Assembly (NCBI GenBank): GCA_964483375.1
Contig: CAZABJ010000007.1
Coordinates: 1 to 60,397, forward strand
DNA from: JAUIEH01 sp964483375
GTDB taxonomy: Bacteria > Pseudomonadota > Alphaproteobacteria > Caulobacterales > Maricaulaceae
DNA length: 60,397 nt
Reading direction: 5' to 3'
In this document: positions 59,071 to 60,397 of the stretch, in pieces
Layout of the letters: the number at the start of each line of letters is the position of its first letter
How positions within the stretch are numbered: the first letter of the stretch is position 1
Translations under genes and position numbers: made by a program
Notes under the pieces: model-generated
Told to the model about the DNA's origin: nothing
The model's database searches: none
What the model saw: the letters and a program-made list of their open reading frames with translations, nothing else

Positions 59071-59266
59071 GATCATCCCCTTCAGGTGAGAAGCGTTGCA
59101 ATGCCAACCGGCGCAACCCCCATCACTGCTGCGCCGCAGCATGGGCATACACCCTATTGCTGCGCTTGCGAACTGCACCGTTTGGACGCTGAAAGAGGTA
59201 AACTCTGTTCCTGACGGCGAAGCGGCCGTTCAGGCGCCATTTCCCGGCGGGAATGCGTCAGAATTC

Positions 59267-60397
59267 TTACAGGCGCGCGAGGCGCTCAGCGTGGAAATTC
59301 GCATCGCCGTATAGCTCGCAGCCGACGCGAATGCGCTTCATGAAAAAGCCGATGTCATACTCGTCGGTCATGCCGACCCCGCCATGCATCTGCACCGCCT
59401 CATTGGCGGCGAGACGGGCGACGGAGGCGACTTTGGCCTTTGCGAGGCTGACCATAGGACCGGCGAATTCCGGCGTGGCGTCCATGTCTTGAAGCGCCTT
59501 GAGCACGGCGGAACGCGCCAATTCAATCTCTGAGTACAAATGCGCGCAACGGTGCTGCAGGGCCTGGAACGAGCCGATGGTCGCGCCGAATTGCTTGCGC
59601 TCTTTGATGTACTCGACAGTGCGATGGAAAGCTTCCTGAGCGGCCCCGCTCATTTCCGCGGACACCGCCGTGCGCCCCGCATTCAGCACCAGCTCCAAAA
59701 CGCCATGCCCCGCGTCAACCTCGCCAAGAACGGCGTCGGCGGTGACCTCCACACCCGTAAAGGCGGCCCGGGCGGCGTTGCGGCTGTCGACCATGATCGT
59801 GCGCTCGATCTCTAGCCCCTTGGCCCCACGTTCCACTAAGAACAAGGTTATGCCGTCAGGCTCCCCGACCGCGCCGGCCGTCCGCGCCGCCACGATATGC
59901 GCATCCGCCACATGCCCATCGCCGATAAAGGTTTTCGCGCCGTCGAGCCGGAACCCGTTGCCGGCCCGCTCCGCCGTCATGGCGGTCTTGGCGGGATCGT
60001 GCTTTCGGCCCTCATCCACCGCGAGCGACAACACGGCTTTGCCGGCCGCAATATCGGGCAGCCAGCGCGATCGATGCTCCGCAGAGCCGGCGCGCTTGAG
60101 GGCCGTGGCGGCCATCACGCTGGTTGAGAGAAAGGGCGACGCCGTCAGCGTGCGGCCCATTTCTTCGGCGATCACGCCGGCCTCGACGAAGCCCAAATCG
60201 CTGCCGCCATGGGCTTCGTCCACCAAGACGCCGGCCCAGCCCATCTCCGCCATCTCACCCCAGGTCTCGCGCGAGAACCCCGTCTCATCGGCGGCGTCGC
60301 GCAGCTGTCGAAGCTGAGAGACCGGCGCTTTGTCGGTCAGATAACCCCGCGCCATGTCGCGAAGCATGTTTTGCTCTTCGGTGAGAACGAGAGGCAT
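59267..60397 (-). CDS. Acyl-CoA dehydrogenase family protein
   Basis: The 376-residue flavoenzyme has an N-terminal helical domain (LTEEQNMLRDMARGYLT), a middle beta domain (GAKTFIGDGHVADAHIVAAR) and a C-terminal helical domain with KERKQFGATIGSFQALQHR and NEAVQMHGGVGMTDEYDIG. It oxidises an acyl-CoA to the enoyl form and passes electrons to ETF. The start codon is the last triplet of the window, so the promoter and neighbours are not visible. The substrate range cannot be told; the catalytic Glu position is not obvious by eye. Confidence 0.93.
   Translation of the reverse strand: MPLVLTEEQNMLRDMARGYLTDKAPVSQLRQLRDAADETGFSRETWGEMAEMGWAGVLVDEAHGGSDLGFVEAGVIAEEMGRTLTASPFLSTSVMAATALKRAGSAEHRSRWLPDIAAGKAVLSLAVDEGRKHDPAKTAMTAERAGNGFRLDGAKTFIGDGHVADAHIVAARTAGAVGEPDGITLFLVERGAKGLEIERTIMVDSRNAARAAFTGVEVTADAVLGEVDAGHGVLELVLNAGRTAVSAEMSGAAQEAFHRTVEYIKERKQFGATIGSFQALQHRCAHLYSEIELARSAVLKALQDMDATPEFAGPMVSLAKAKVASVARLAANEAVQMHGGVGMTDEYDIGFFMKRIRVGCELYGDANFHAERLARL

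Noticed and set aside
1..60397. CRISPR arrays, insertion sequences, rRNA genes
   Set aside because: I saw no spaced repeats, no transposase motifs with terminal inverted repeats and no rRNA sequence anywhere in the window.

Overview
The window is about 60 kb of high-GC DNA from an alphaproteobacterium. The evidence is a divK-pleD pair, a rnr-NUDIX-MFS-rpmG block, a fused-type MaeB malic enzyme, and the long run dgt-SPOR-nagZ-scpAB-tatABC-serS-surE-LytM-yajC-secDF, which has the gene order of Caulobacterales, Rhizobiales and Parvularculales. The cell-cycle genes and a CtrA-like box upstream of divK favour a Caulobacter-like (dimorphic or budding) lineage, but sequence alone does not fix the genus. 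Two runs of exactly 100 N (10479-10578 in plsY, 31823-31922 in secF) mark assembly gaps of unknown true length, so this is a draft assembly.

Layout. 1-6.6 kb: the 3' end of trmFO, a TPMT-like methyltransferase with a very acidic repeated N-terminus, a MATE exporter, maeB and a GNAT-type enzyme. 6.7-12.1 kb: a tightly coupled plus-strand run ruvX, AEC transporter, pyrB, a dihydroorotase homologue lacking its metal ligands, plsY (gapped) and dprA. 12.4-20.1 kb: topA, rnr, two NUDIX-type genes, an MFS transporter and rpmG. 20.1-22.4 kb: pleD, divK and tRNA-Asp(GTC) on the minus strand. 22.7-31 kb: mixed single genes (RidA, EEP phosphodiesterase, a small secreted protein divergent from a TetR regulator, a secreted alpha/beta hydrolase, zinc alcohol dehydrogenase, DUF1353, squalene/phytoene synthase-like, Fe superoxide dismutase).

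30.9-45.7 kb is one long minus-strand cell-envelope and chromosome-segregation block: dgt, SPOR protein, nagZ, scpA, scpB, tatA, tatB, tatC, serS, surE, LytM/LysM lipoprotein, a stand-alone SecD P1-like periplasmic protein, yajC, secD, secF and an Mth938-domain protein. TatC carries a roughly 140-150 residue insertion in its first periplasmic loop. 45.7-47.2 kb: erpA-like Fe-S insertion protein, an unknown and a nitroreductase.

The most unusual region is 47807-57619. It holds seven plus-strand genes in which every junction is a 4-bp ATGA or GTGA overlap: class I HMG-CoA reductase, UbiA-type prenyltransferase, a dikinase built like rifampin phosphotransferase (ATP-grasp, central domain, C-terminal swivelling His domain), a BtaA-like DUF3419 protein, a membrane protein resembling dolichol/phytol kinase with an extra membrane half, a GNAT-like protein and an AMP-forming ligase. 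I do not recognise this set as a described pathway. The content suggests synthesis or remodelling of an isoprenoid-containing lipid or meroterpenoid. The window ends with a PanE-like reductase, a UrcA-like secreted protein and an acyl-CoA dehydrogenase whose start codon is the last triplet of the window.
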